Shown here: in pieces, positions 10,522 to 18,951 of the stretch
Numbering within the stretch: position 1 is the stretch's first letter
Layout of the letters: each line of letters starts with the position of its first letter
From: Candidatus Corynebacterium avicola
GTDB taxonomy: Bacteria > Actinomycetota > Actinomycetes > Mycobacteriales > Mycobacteriaceae
DNA length: 42,196 nt
Direction of reading: 5' to 3'
Assembly: GCA_019114135.1 (NCBI GenBank)
Contig: DXGC01000059.1
Span: 1-42,196, forward strand
Made by a program: the position numbers and the translations under genes
The notes under the pieces: generated by a model
The model's database searches: none
What the model saw: the letters and a program-made list of their open reading frames with translations, nothing else
What the model was told of the DNA's origin: nothing

Positions 10522-11358
10522 GTGGCCTACTCCGGTCCGTTCCAGCCCGGCGACCGGGTGCAGCTCACCGACGCCAAGCGTCGTCACTACACCATCACCC
10601 TGGAGACCGGCGGTAGTTATTTCACCCACAAGGGCGAGATCAAGCACGACGACATCATCGGCCAGCACGAGGGCACCGTGGCGGTGTCCCACATCGGCGG
10701 TGAGTACCTCTGCTTCCGTCACCTCCTCGTCGACCACGTGCTCTCCATGCCGCGCGGCGCGGCCGTCATCTACCCGAAGGACGCCGCCCAGATCCTCGTC
10801 GAGGGCGACATCTTCCCCGGCGCGAGGGTCCTGGAGGCCGGCGCGGGCTCCGGCGCGCTGTCGATGACCCTGCTGCGTGCCGTGGGGGAGAAGGGCAAGG
10901 TCATCTCCTACGAGGTCCGCGAGGACCACCTGGAGTACGCCCGCGACAACGTCACCGAGTACATGGGGGAGGACCCGGCGAACTGGTCCCTGCGTCTGGG
11001 CGACCTCAGCGAGGTCACCGTCGAGGACACCGACGGTCCCGTCGACCGGGTCATCCTGGACATGCTGGCACCGTGGGAGTGCCTGGAGACCGTCCGCGAC
11101 CTGCTGATCCCGGGTGGCGTGTTCATGACCTACGTGGCCACCGTGCCGCAGCTGATGAAGGTCATGGAGGGAATCCGTGAGCTGAAGTGCTTCACCGAGC
11201 CCAAGGCCTGGGAGTCCCTGGTGCGCGAGTGGAAGGTCGAGGGGTTGGCGACCCGTCCGGAGCACCGGATGAACGCCCACACCGCCTTCCTGGTCTGGGC
11301 CCGGCGCCTGGCCGACGGCACCGTCGCCCCGAAGCCGCAGCGCCGCGCACGCAAGTAG
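10522..11358 (+). CDS. trmI: tRNA (adenine-58-N1)-methyltransferase TrmI
   Basis: S-adenosylmethionine-dependent enzyme that methylates N1 of adenine 58 in the T-loop of tRNAs; bacterial TrmI works as a homotetramer. The 278-aa protein has the family's N-terminal beta domain (GPFQPGDRVQLTDAKRRHYTITLETGG), a class I methyltransferase fold with the SAM loop VLEAGAGSGALSM near residue 105, and an acidic motif VDRVILDMLAPWE near residue 175. The GTG start at 10522 is supported by AAAGGGGA upstream. A TTGACA-like -35 and a TACAGT hexamer lie within 45 nt upstream but are not at canonical spacing. The position just before the ARC ATPase gene matches trmI-mpa linkage in mycobacteria; a GCCCC-tct-GGGGC hairpin lies in the gap downstream. 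Confidence 0.93.
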   Translation: MAYSGPFQPGDRVQLTDAKRRHYTITLETGGSYFTHKGEIKHDDIIGQHEGTVAVSHIGGEYLCFRHLLVDHVLSMPRGAAVIYPKDAAQILVEGDIFPGARVLEAGAGSGALSMTLLRAVGEKGKVISYEVREDHLEYARDNVTEYMGEDPANWSLRLGDLSEVTVEDTDGPVDRVILDMLAPWECLETVRDLLIPGGVFMTYVATVPQLMKVMEGIRELKCFTEPKAWESLVREWKVEGLATRPEHRMNAHTAFLVWARRLADGTVAPKPQRRARK

Positions 11359-11443
11359 TCGCTCCAGGAGTTCAGCCAGCCCCTCTGGGGCACCCGCTAC
11401 AGGGATTTTCCGGGGACGCGGATAGGCTACCTTGACCTGGATG

Positions 11444-11449
11444 TAGAGT
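11444..11449 (+). promoter_or_regulatory. -10 box TAGAGT of the arc gene
   Basis: TAGAGT ends 8 nt before the ATG at 11458; no ribosome site is seen, so the ring-ATPase/dop mRNA probably starts at or near the ATG. Confidence 0.5.
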
Positions 11450-11457
11450 GGTGGGCT

Positions 11458-13110
11458 ATGACGCAGCACACCACCAACAACGGACCGACTGCCCCGGTCG
11501 ACTCCGGCCCGGAGTCATACCGTCAGCTGCAACTGGCCAATCGCACCCTGGGCACCAGCAACGCCAAGCTCACCGAGATGCTCAAGGCGAGCCGGGACAA
11601 GCTTGACGAGCTCAACCTGCGTCTCGACGCCCTTGCCGAGCCTCCCAGCACCTACGGAACCCTGCTGGACGCCGAGACCGCCTCCGAGGACTGGACAGCC
11701 GAGGTCTTCACCGCCGGCCGCCGCATGCGTCTGGCCGTCAGCCCGCGGGTGGGACGTGGTGAACTCAAGCCGGGCACCCTGGTTCGTCTGGGCGAGGGAC
11801 AGCAGGTCGTCGAGGTCTGCGGTTACGCCGACTCCGGTGACATCGCCACCGTGGTCGAGGTGGTCGGCGACGACCGCATCGTCGTCGCCGACAAGCTCGG
11901 CGAGGAGGCCCTGATGAAGTGCGCTGGTGCGCTCACCGACGTGCTCGCCGCCCAGCAGGTCGGCCCCGGCGACAGCGTGGTCGTCGACCGCAAGGCCGAC
12001 TACGCCTTCGAGGTCATCTCCCGCGCCGAGGTCGAGGACCTGGTGCTCGAGGAGGTGCCGGACGTCGCCTACACCGACATCGGTGGCCTGGAGAGCCAGA
12101 TCGAGCAGCTGCACGACGCCGTCGAGCTGCCGTTCCTGCACCCGGAGCTCTACCGCGACTACGGCCTGCTGCCGCCCAAGGGCGTGCTGCTGTACGGCCC
12201 GCCCGGCTGCGGTAAGACGCTGATCGCCAAGGCCGTGGCGTCCTCCCTGTCGAAGAAGATCACCGCCGAGACCGGACGTCCGGACGCGAAGTCCTACTTC
12301 CTCAACATCAAGGGACCGGAGCTGCTCAACAAGTTCGTCGGTGAGACCGAGCGTCAGATCCGGCTGATTTTCGAGCGTGCCCGCAAGATCGCCTCCGCCG
12401 GCCAGCCGGTCATCATCTTCTTCGACGAGATGGAGGCCATATTCCGCACCCGTGGCACCGGCGTGTCCTCGGACGTGGAGTCCACCGTCGTCCCGCAGCT
12501 GCTCGCGGAGATCGACGGGGTCGAGGGTCTGCGCAACGTCATCGTCATCGGTGCGTCCAACCGTGAGGAGCTCATCGACCCGGCGATCCTGCGTCCGGGC
12601 CGCCTGGACGTCAAGATCCGGGTCGAGCGTCCCGACCGGGACGCCGCCGGCGACATCCTGGAGAAGTACCTCACCGACGAGGTGCCGATGTCGCCTGCCC
12701 TGGTCACCGAGAACGGCTCCGCCGGGGACGCCGCGGCAGCCCTGCGCACCCGGATCATCGACAACCTGTACTCGGACGACCGTCCCTACCTCACCCTGCA
12801 CTTCGCCGACGGCACCAGCTCGGACCTGTACTACCGCGACTTCGCCTCCGGCGCGATGCTGGCGAACATCGTCGACCGGATAAAGAAGCTGGCCATCAAG
12901 GACGTCCTGCGCGGTGAGGGCGACGGGATCACCGTCAACCACGTGGACGCCGCCGTGGCCGAGGAGTGCCGGGACAACGACGACCTGCCCGACACCACCA
13001 ACCCGGCCGAGTGGGCCCGTATCTCCGGACACTCCTCCCGGCGCGTCGTGGAGATCACCATGGCGGACGACTCCGGAGTGTCTGACGCGGCAGGGGAGCA
13101 GGCACCGTGA
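11458..13110 (+). CDS. arc: Proteasome-associated-type AAA ATPase, ARC (Mpa homologue)
   Basis: Hexameric AAA+ ring ATPase that binds pupylated proteins and unfolds them. The 550-aa order is: an N-terminal coiled coil (about 19-61, the Pup-binding element in Mpa/ARC), tandem OB-fold interdomain, then one AAA module with Walker A GPPGCGKT at 247-254, Walker B IIFFDE ending at D323-E324, and a conserved GASNREELIDPAILRPGRLDVKI segment. The C-terminus reads DAAGEQAP; the GQYL-type tail by which mycobacterial Mpa docks on the 20S core is absent. This agrees with the lack of prcBA nearby and with the corynebacterial setting, where unfolding without proteasomal degradation has been described. The stop overlaps the dop start (GTGA), so both are co-translated. 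Confidence 0.93.
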   Translation: MTQHTTNNGPTAPVDSGPESYRQLQLANRTLGTSNAKLTEMLKASRDKLDELNLRLDALAEPPSTYGTLLDAETASEDWTAEVFTAGRRMRLAVSPRVGRGELKPGTLVRLGEGQQVVEVCGYADSGDIATVVEVVGDDRIVVADKLGEEALMKCAGALTDVLAAQQVGPGDSVVVDRKADYAFEVISRAEVEDLVLEEVPDVAYTDIGGLESQIEQLHDAVELPFLHPELYRDYGLLPPKGVLLYGPPGCGKTLIAKAVASSLSKKITAETGRPDAKSYFLNIKGPELLNKFVGETERQIRLIFERARKIASAGQPVIIFFDEMEAIFRTRGTGVSSDVESTVVPQLLAEIDGVEGLRNVIVIGASNREELIDPAILRPGRLDVKIRVERPDRDAAGDILEKYLTDEVPMSPALVTENGSAGDAAAALRTRIIDNLYSDDRPYLTLHFADGTSSDLYYRDFASGAMLANIVDRIKKLAIKDVLRGEGDGITVNHVDAAVAEECRDNDDLPDTTNPAEWARISGHSSRRVVEITMADDSGVSDAAGEQAP

Positions 13111-14630
13111 AGCGACTGATCGGCACCGAGACCGAGTTCGGCATCTTCGCACCGGACGACCCCTACGCCAGCCCGATCGAGACGTCCACCCAGGTGGTCA
13201 TCGCCTATGCGGAGACCACCGGGTTGGGGGTCAACCGACGTACCCGCTGGGACTACGAGGCGGAGTCCCCGCTGCGTGACGTCCGCGGTTTCGATCTGCG
13301 TCGGTACCGCACGGCCCCGGTGATCGATCCGAACGCCCCGGGTGCGGCCAACCTGGTCACCACCTCGGGCGCGCGGTTCTACGTCGACCACGCCCACCCG
13401 GAGTACTCCTCGCCGGAGACCACCAACGCCTGGGACGCGGTCATCTGGGACAAGGCCGGTGAGCTGGTGATGCACACCGCCGCGCAGGCGTCCGGTCAGG
13501 TCGAGGACCAACCGGAACTGACGATCCACAAGAACAACGTCGACGGCAAGGGTGCGTCCTACGGCGCCCACGAGAACTACCTCTACCCGCGCACCTACGA
13601 CTCCGAGGCGATCCAGGCCGCGCTGATCCCGCACTTCGTCTCACGGCAGGTCTACACCGGTGCCGGACGCGTCGGCCTGGGCGAGGCCGGTCAGGTGCCG
13701 GGCTTCCAGATCAGCCAGCGAGCCGACTACATCGAGACCACGGTGTCGCTGGAGACCACACTGAACCGCGGCATCATCAACACCCGCGACGAGCCGCATG
13801 CCGGTGCGGACTGGGCACGGATGCACGTGATCATCGGGGACGCGAACCTCTCCGAGTTCGCCACCTTCCTCAAGATCGGCACCACCGCACTGGTGCTGGA
13901 CGCCGTCGGTGCCGGGGCGGACTTCTCCGACCTGGCACTGTACGAGCCGGTGGAGTCGGTGAAGACCGTCTCCCGCGACCTGGACTGCAGCACCCCGCTT
14001 CGGCTCTACGGCAACCGGGAGCTCACCGCGATCCAGATCCAGCGTGAGATTCGCGACCGGGTCATGGCCGCCGTCCCCGCCGAGGACCGCGGTCCCTACG
14101 ACGACCGGGTGCTGGAGCTGTGGGGCGAGATCCTCGACGACCTGGAGAACAACCCGTCCTCCACCGCCGACCGCCTCGACTGGACGGCCAAGCTGTCCCT
14201 GCTCAACGCCTACCGGGCGCGTGGACTGGAGTGGGACCACCCGACCCTGTCGGTGGTGGACATCCAGTACCACGACATCAACCCGGCGAAGGGTCTGTAC
14301 CACGCGCTGGTCCGTAAGGGACGCATGCGCACACTGGTGCCGACGGAGGCTGTCGCCGAGGCCGTCGCCTCCGCGCCCCGGGACACCCGTGCGTGGTTGC
14401 GTGGCGTGGTCGCCAAGCGGTTCTCCGATGAACTGCTCGCGGCGAACTGGGACACCCTGATCCTGGACACCCCCAGCGGGTCGTCGGACGCCACGCGGGT
14501 GTGGCTGCCCGACCCGTCCACCGGTACTGCCGGGGACCTGGAGGACGCCCTGGCGGACGTCACCGACGCCGCTGGGCTGGTCCGGGCAATCGCCGAGCGT
14601 GTACCCGGGTCTGTCGACGGTCTCGGCTGA
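13107..14630 (+). CDS. dop: Pup deamidase/depupylase Dop
   Basis: Dop converts the C-terminal Gln of Pup to Glu, making it ligatable, and also cleaves Pup off substrates. The 507-aa protein is of the glutamine-synthetase-like Dop/PafA fold. The metal-binding GTETEFGI lies at 6-13 (E8 and E10), and the expected catalytic Asp is D94 in FYVDHAHPEYSSPE. The insertion LGVNRRTRWDYEAESPLRDVRGFDL around 40-64 corresponds to the Dop-specific loop, which PafA lacks, and so distinguishes the two. Translation starts at a GTG overlapping the arc stop codon. Pup, its substrate, follows after 81 nt. Confidence 0.94.
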   Translation: MKRLIGTETEFGIFAPDDPYASPIETSTQVVIAYAETTGLGVNRRTRWDYEAESPLRDVRGFDLRRYRTAPVIDPNAPGAANLVTTSGARFYVDHAHPEYSSPETTNAWDAVIWDKAGELVMHTAAQASGQVEDQPELTIHKNNVDGKGASYGAHENYLYPRTYDSEAIQAALIPHFVSRQVYTGAGRVGLGEAGQVPGFQISQRADYIETTVSLETTLNRGIINTRDEPHAGADWARMHVIIGDANLSEFATFLKIGTTALVLDAVGAGADFSDLALYEPVESVKTVSRDLDCSTPLRLYGNRELTAIQIQREIRDRVMAAVPAEDRGPYDDRVLELWGEILDDLENNPSSTADRLDWTAKLSLLNAYRARGLEWDHPTLSVVDIQYHDINPAKGLYHALVRKGRMRTLVPTEAVAEAVASAPRDTRAWLRGVVAKRFSDELLAANWDTLILDTPSGSSDATRVWLPDPSTGTAGDLEDALADVTDAAGLVRAIAERVPGSVDGLG

Positions 14631-14711
14631 TAATCTTTAGAGAGTTTCAGACACCCCACCGGGGTGCTCGTAGACAGGTGCACGGACGGTGCACGGAAAG
14701 GCGGACGAATC
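14631..14711 (+). promoter_or_regulatory. dop-pup leader: possible -10 box and hairpin
   Basis: A TAATCT hexamer directly follows the dop stop codon, and a CACCCC-acc-GGGGTG hairpin occupies 14652-14666 without a T-run. AAAGG at 14697-14701 precedes the pup ATG. This suggests an internal promoter and a structured leader that let pup be expressed apart from dop; no -35 is obvious. Confidence 0.4.
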
Positions 14712-14912
14712 ATGGCCGGAGGATCAGGACAGAACCAGGTGCACGGTGGCCGTGGCCCCTCGGACGACGAGACCGGTGGTGATGCCACCGCCACCGGCCA
14801 GGAGCAGCTGAAGGTCAGCGGTACCGATGACCTCCTCGACGAGATCGACGGCCTGCTGGAGTCCAACGCGGAGGAGTTCGTGAAGTCCTACGTGCAGAAG
14901 GGCGGGCAGTAG
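14712..14912 (+). CDS. pup: Prokaryotic ubiquitin-like protein Pup
   Basis: Small, mostly disordered protein tag of 66 aa that is linked through its C-terminus to lysines of target proteins. The diagnostic end YVQKGGQ is present; the terminal Gln must be deamidated by Dop before PafA can use it. The helix-forming ARC-binding region LKVSGTDDLLDEIDGLLESNAEEF precedes it. The N-terminal third is Gly/Asp/Thr-rich without order-promoting residues. I choose the ATG at 14712 (AAAGG 10 nt upstream) instead of the longer frame from 14664, because the shorter product has the family's length of about 64 residues and a typical M-A-G start. Only 17 nt separate it from pafA; prcB and prcA, which lie here in mycobacteria, are absent. 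Confidence 0.95.
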   Translation: MAGGSGQNQVHGGRGPSDDETGGDATATGQEQLKVSGTDDLLDEIDGLLESNAEEFVKSYVQKGGQ

Positions 14913-14929
14913 TCACGTCTGCACAGTCG

Positions 14930-16354
14930 GTGTACACCCGGCGGATCATGGGTCTGGAGACCGAGTTCGGCATCACCAGCGTGCTGGACAGTCACCGGCG
15001 ACTGGGGCCCGATGAGGTGGCCCGCCACCTGTTCTCCCCGGTGGTGGAGAAGTACCGCAGCAGCAACGTCTACTGGCACAACGCCTCGCGGGTCTACCTC
15101 GACGTCGGCGCGCACCCGGAGTACGCCACCGCCGAGTGCGACTCCCTGCACCAGCTGCTGGCCCATGACCGGGCCGGCGACCTCATCTTCCACCGTCTCG
15201 CGGTGGACTGCGAGACGTCGCTGGCACAGCGCGACATCGGCGGCAAGGTCTACCTGCTGAAGAACAACACCGACTCGATCGGCAACTCCTACGGCTGCCA
15301 CGAGAACTACCTGGTCGGCCGCGACATGTCCCTGAAGGGACTGTCGGCACAGCTGCTGCCGTTCCTGGTGACCCGTCAGCTGATCTGCGGTGCCGGCAAG
15401 ATCAGCGTGCCGACCGCCGGGGCACCGAACGAGAACTTCGGGCCGGGCTACTGTCTGTCCCAGCGAGCCGACCACGTCTGGGAGGGGGTCTCCTCGGCGA
15501 CCACCCGCTCCCGTCCGATCATCAACACCCGCGACGAGCCCCACGGTGACTCCTCCCGGTTCCGCCGGCTGCACATCATCGTGGGCGACTCGAATATGTC
15601 GGAGACCACCACCGCGCTGAAGGTCGGCACCGCACTGTTGGTGCTGGAGATGATCGAGGCCGGTGTGGCCCTGCCCGACTTCGAGCTCGCCAACGAGATC
15701 AGGTCGATCCGGGAGATCTCCCGTGACTTCACCGGGACCACGCCGCTGGGGTTGCGTAAGGGCGGGGAGGCCACCCCGCTGCAGATCCAGCGGGCCTTCC
15801 ACACTGCCGCGGAGTCCTGGCTGACCACGCGTCCGGAGGACGGCGAACTGGGCACGGGAACCCCCAACGCCGAACTCGCCCCGGTCGTCGATCTCTGGGG
15901 CCGGGTCCTCGACTGCTTCGAGACCGGCGACTTCTCGCCGGTGGACACCGAGATCGACTGGGTGATCAAGAAGAAGCTCATTGACCGTGTGGCCGAGCGC
16001 GGTGGGCTGGACATCACCGACCCCCGTCTGGGGCAGATCGACCTGACCTACCACGACATCAATCCGGACCGCGGTCTCTTCCACCTGCTGGCCCGCCGTG
16101 GCCAGGCTGCCACCGTCGTCGACCCGGCGGCCATCGAGGACGCCGCCGAGAATGCTCCACGTACCACCCGCGCGGCAGTCCGCGGAAGGTTCCTCGCAGC
16201 CGCCGAGAACAGCAGCCGCCAGACCACCGTGGACTGGACCCGATTGAAGGTCAACGGCGAGGGCGGCGCTGAAATGGTGCTGCCCGACCCCTTCCTGCCG
16301 CAGGCCGAGGGGCTGGAGACCCTGCTGGACATCCTGGCCGGTGATCCGGCATGA
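14930..16354 (+). CDS. pafA: Pup-protein ligase PafA
   Basis: PafA phosphorylates the C-terminal Glu of Pup with ATP and joins it to a lysine side chain of the substrate protein. The 474-aa protein matches the family throughout: metal-binding RIMGLETEFGI (E10, E12), the catalytic Asp expected at D58 in VYLDVGAHPEYATAECDS, KNNTDSIGNSYGCHENYLV, and QRADHVWEGVSSATTRSRPIINTRDEPH. The start is a GTG at 14930, 17 nt after pup; an internal ATG at residue 7 would cut off part of the first strand. The stop overlaps the start of pafB (ATGA). Tight spacing indicates one message for pup, pafA, pafB and pafC. Confidence 0.95.
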   Translation: MYTRRIMGLETEFGITSVLDSHRRLGPDEVARHLFSPVVEKYRSSNVYWHNASRVYLDVGAHPEYATAECDSLHQLLAHDRAGDLIFHRLAVDCETSLAQRDIGGKVYLLKNNTDSIGNSYGCHENYLVGRDMSLKGLSAQLLPFLVTRQLICGAGKISVPTAGAPNENFGPGYCLSQRADHVWEGVSSATTRSRPIINTRDEPHGDSSRFRRLHIIVGDSNMSETTTALKVGTALLVLEMIEAGVALPDFELANEIRSIREISRDFTGTTPLGLRKGGEATPLQIQRAFHTAAESWLTTRPEDGELGTGTPNAELAPVVDLWGRVLDCFETGDFSPVDTEIDWVIKKKLIDRVAERGGLDITDPRLGQIDLTYHDINPDRGLFHLLARRGQAATVVDPAAIEDAAENAPRTTRAAVRGRFLAAAENSSRQTTVDWTRLKVNGEGGAEMVLPDPFLPQAEGLETLLDILAGDPA

Positions 16355-17451
16355 CTCCGGCAGGGCCACGACACCGTAACCGGCCCCTGGAACCGCACTG
16401 GGATGCGGCGTCCAGCCGGTTGATCAACCTCGTCCTGGCCCTGCGCGGCACAGCCCGGTCCACTGCGTGGGTCACCGACCACGTCCACGGCTACCTTCCG
16501 CCGCTGACCGGCCTGTCGGACGAGGACACGAAGCGGAAGCAGGACTCCGCCCGCCGCCAGTTCGACCGCGACCGTGAGCTGCTCGGTGACGTCGGGATCG
16601 AGGTCGAGAAGATCACCCGCACCGATTCCGACGGCAAACCCGAGGAGCACTTCGTGATCGACCCCGAGGTCAGTGACCTCGCGGAGTTCGACCTGACCCC
16701 GGGGGAGTGGGACGTGCTGGCGGCGTCCGCGCACTGGGTGCCGAATGCGTCCCTGGTGCCGGAGGTACAGGCGGCGTTGACGAAGCTCGCTGCGGACGCT
16801 CCCGACGGCGGCGTCGGCCCGTACGCCGACGCCCCGGACATGTCGGGGCGTGTCCCGGACGCCCAGGATCTGGGCAACGACGACATCAACACACTGGTCA
16901 AGGCCCTGGACCGGAACCTCAGCCTGACCTTCAACTACTGGCCGTCCCTGACCTCGGAGCCTACGGAGCGTCACCTCGACCCCTGGGCCGTCGCCGCGGT
17001 CGGCGCGAACCTGTACGTGACCGGGCACGACCGGGACCGGGGTGCGCAACGGACCTTCCGTCTGTCCCGCATCGCAGATCTCGAGGTGGGGACCGACATC
17101 ATCCGTCATCCCGCACCGGACCGGCCGGGGGCAGACCTCGTTGCGGAGGGGCTTAATTCGTCCTCTGGTGTGGTGACGGCCCGGGTGCTGTTCCGGGACG
17201 ACGGTGCAAGCGCCAGCGGCGCGCAGGAACTGCGTGCCATGGCCACCGGACCGGAGGAACCGCACCCGGAAGGCACGGTCCGCACCATCGGCCCCGTCGC
17301 CCGTTCGTTGCTGCTGCGCAAGGCCTGCGAATACGCCCCGGATGCCCTGGTGCTCTCACCTCCCGATCTGGTCACTGACGTGGTGAAGCAATTGTCAGGG
17401 GCACTGGAGACATTCTCTGCAGACTCGACAGCCACGGAGGAGGCACCGTGA
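16351..17451 (+). CDS. pafB: WYL-domain transcriptional regulator PafB
   Basis: Accessory factor of the pupylation locus. In mycobacteria PafB and PafC form a heterodimeric activator of the RecA/LexA-independent DNA damage response and are not needed for pupylation itself. The 366-aa protein has an N-terminal winged-helix region (SRLINLVLALRGTARSTAWVTDHV, then a DRDRELLGDVGIEVE wing) and a WYL region near residues 185-250 with FNYWPS, DPWAVAAVGANLYVTGHD and FRLSRIADLEV. It starts inside the pafA stop codon (ATGA) and its own stop overlaps pafC (GTGA). Assignment to PafB rather than PafC rests on order and on the intact N-terminal helix-turn-helix. Confidence 0.9.
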   Translation: MTPAGPRHRNRPLEPHWDAASSRLINLVLALRGTARSTAWVTDHVHGYLPPLTGLSDEDTKRKQDSARRQFDRDRELLGDVGIEVEKITRTDSDGKPEEHFVIDPEVSDLAEFDLTPGEWDVLAASAHWVPNASLVPEVQAALTKLAADAPDGGVGPYADAPDMSGRVPDAQDLGNDDINTLVKALDRNLSLTFNYWPSLTSEPTERHLDPWAVAAVGANLYVTGHDRDRGAQRTFRLSRIADLEVGTDIIRHPAPDRPGADLVAEGLNSSSGVVTARVLFRDDGASASGAQELRAMATGPEEPHPEGTVRTIGPVARSLLLRKACEYAPDALVLSPPDLVTDVVKQLSGALETFSADSTATEEAP

Positions 17452-18545
17452 ACGCCATCGTCCCGAAGAAGAGTTCCAGGGGTTACACCGTCTGGCAGGT
17501 CCGTCGGGTGTTGTCCGCGCTCGCCTGGATCCAGTCCCACGAGCACCCCTCCCTGCTCCACGCGAAGGACATGTTCGGCGTGCCGGTCCCGCAGTTGCGT
17601 CATGAACTGGTGAAAGCCGGGGACTCCGGGGTTCCGGACTACTTCCCGGACGACTACGTCTCCGTTGCTACGGGTGCCGGCGTCATGTCGCCGTTGGAGG
17701 TCAACCAGAACCAGGGCGTGGCGCGCCCGCCCGCATTGACCGACGCCGAGGCCAACACCCTGGTCCTCTCGTTGGAGCGGATGGGGAGCGTGCTCGACGG
17801 GGAGGCCGCGGAGAACCTCCGCACCGTGATGAGCACCATTCGCCGAATACAGCGGGAGCGGCGGGACCTGCGGGACAAGTTCACACCCGACGAGTACACC
17901 GCGCCGAGCGGCACGGTCGGTGCCGAGCAGCAGACTCCCTCTGCCGGGTCTGGCGTCTCCTCGACGGCGGCGGTGTTGCGCGAGGCGGTCGCTGAGCGAC
18001 GGTGGGTGGAGTTCACCTACATTTCGGTGTCCTCGGACACCGTGCGTCGACGCGAACTCGTTCCGGACCAGGTCGACTTCATCAACGGTTCCGGTTACCT
18101 CTGGGCACGCGAAGGAGAGGATGCCGACCAACGGTGCTTCCACCTGTCCCGGATGTCGGAGGTCGAGGTCCTCGACCGTGAGGCACCGGCGGTGCAGCCC
18201 CATGAGTTGGACGACAGCGACCCCTTCGGTTTCGACCATGACCGCCAGCAGTGGGCCGACCTGGTGCTCCGACCGGACGCCGGGTGGATGTTCGAGTACC
18301 TACCGATGTGGCAGGTCGACACCGAGTCGGATGATGAAGCCGCCGGCGGAGATGAAGCAGGGGAGCTCCGCGCCAGTATCCCGGACACCGGGGAGTGGCT
18401 GGAGCGCTTCGTGCTGGGCTACAGCCCGTACATCTCAGGTATCGCGGAGAGTGACGGTGCTGATCCGGACGCAGGACGTGACCTTGCTCACCGGGTGACC
18501 CGCCGCGCCACCGTAGCGTTGGAGGCCTACGCCCGACTGGCGTAA
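17448..18545 (+). CDS. pafC: WYL-domain transcriptional regulator PafC
   Basis: Partner of PafB in the DNA damage-response activator. The 365-aa product begins with a winged-helix-like region (YTVWQVRRVLSALAWIQSHEHPSLLHAKDMFGV), has a central GMEARLES-like helical stretch, and a WYL domain around 180-245 with VEFTYISVSS, RELVPDQVDFINGSGYLWARE and FHLSRMSEVEVLD. Translation begins at a GTG overlapping the pafB stop. About 127 nt of noncoding DNA with palindromes separate it from tatA, so this may end the pup operon or allow read-through into the tat genes. Confidence 0.9.
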   Translation: MNAIVPKKSSRGYTVWQVRRVLSALAWIQSHEHPSLLHAKDMFGVPVPQLRHELVKAGDSGVPDYFPDDYVSVATGAGVMSPLEVNQNQGVARPPALTDAEANTLVLSLERMGSVLDGEAAENLRTVMSTIRRIQRERRDLRDKFTPDEYTAPSGTVGAEQQTPSAGSGVSSTAAVLREAVAERRWVEFTYISVSSDTVRRRELVPDQVDFINGSGYLWAREGEDADQRCFHLSRMSEVEVLDREAPAVQPHELDDSDPFGFDHDRQQWADLVLRPDAGWMFEYLPMWQVDTESDDEAAGGDEAGELRASIPDTGEWLERFVLGYSPYISGIAESDGADPDAGRDLAHRVTRRATVALEAYARLA

Positions 18546-18573
18546 TGTTGGCCGGAGACTGATTCCCACTGCT

Positions 18574-18620
18574 GCGCTGCAGCGCTGCAGTACAGTGATA
18601 CTGCAGATCTACAGTGCAGT
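18574..18620. promoter_or_regulatory. Palindrome-rich region upstream of tatA
   Basis: Overlapping perfect palindromes lie here: GCGCTGCAGCGC (18574-18585) and CTGCAGCGCTGCAG (18577-18590). They are followed by a 16-bp near-palindrome centred on AGATCT (18600-18615, 14 of 16 symmetric), while TACAGTG occurs twice, 19 nt apart (18591, 18610). This density of symmetric CTGCAG elements suggests an operator or a site for a dimeric regulator in front of the tat genes. No regulator can be named. Confidence 0.5.
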
Positions 18621-18672
18621 TCACTCGACAAGGGCAACGACCGTTGTCCGACTTAATGAAAGGCTGGTTCCT

Positions 18673-18942
18673 ATGGGTGCCCCCGGCCCGGGACAAATCC
18701 TGCTCATCGTTCTGGTTATCCTCCTGCTCTTCGGCGCGACCAAGCTGCCCAACCTGGCGCGTAACGCCGGTCGCTCGGCACGCATCTTCAAGTCGGAGAT
18801 GCGTGAGATGAAGAACGAGAGCAACCCCCAGGTGGAGAAGCCGGCGCAGCCCACCGAGGCTGACCGCATCGCCAACGACTCCTCCACTGACCCGGTGGAG
18901 CCGGTCGACCGCGTCGACCCCACCAAGAAGAACGAGCTGTAG
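18673..18942 (+). CDS. tatA: Sec-independent translocase protein TatA
   Basis: Pore-forming subunit of the twin-arginine translocase, which exports folded proteins across the cytoplasmic membrane. From the ATG at 18673 (AAAGG upstream) the 89-aa product has the canonical layout: a short periplasmic N-terminus MGAPGPGQ, one hydrophobic helix ILLIVLVILLLFG, the FGATKLP hinge, an amphipathic helix NLARNAGRSARIFKSEMREM and a charged Pro/Glu tail. The longer frame from 18595 lies in palindromic DNA and would place a non-family extension before the membrane helix. Nine nt downstream begins a second, shorter TatA-like gene. Confidence 0.92.
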   Translation: MGAPGPGQILLIVLVILLLFGATKLPNLARNAGRSARIFKSEMREMKNESNPQVEKPAQPTEADRIANDSSTDPVEPVDRVDPTKKNEL

Positions 18943-18951
18943 GAGAACGTC

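Noticed and set aside
14912..14930. Hidden prcB/prcA remnants between pup and pafA
   Set aside because: Only 17 nt separate the genes, leaving no room for fragments.
14888..16369. Long minus-strand frame opposite pafA
   Set aside because: Same reason: antisense shadow of a conserved gene, no recognisable motif.
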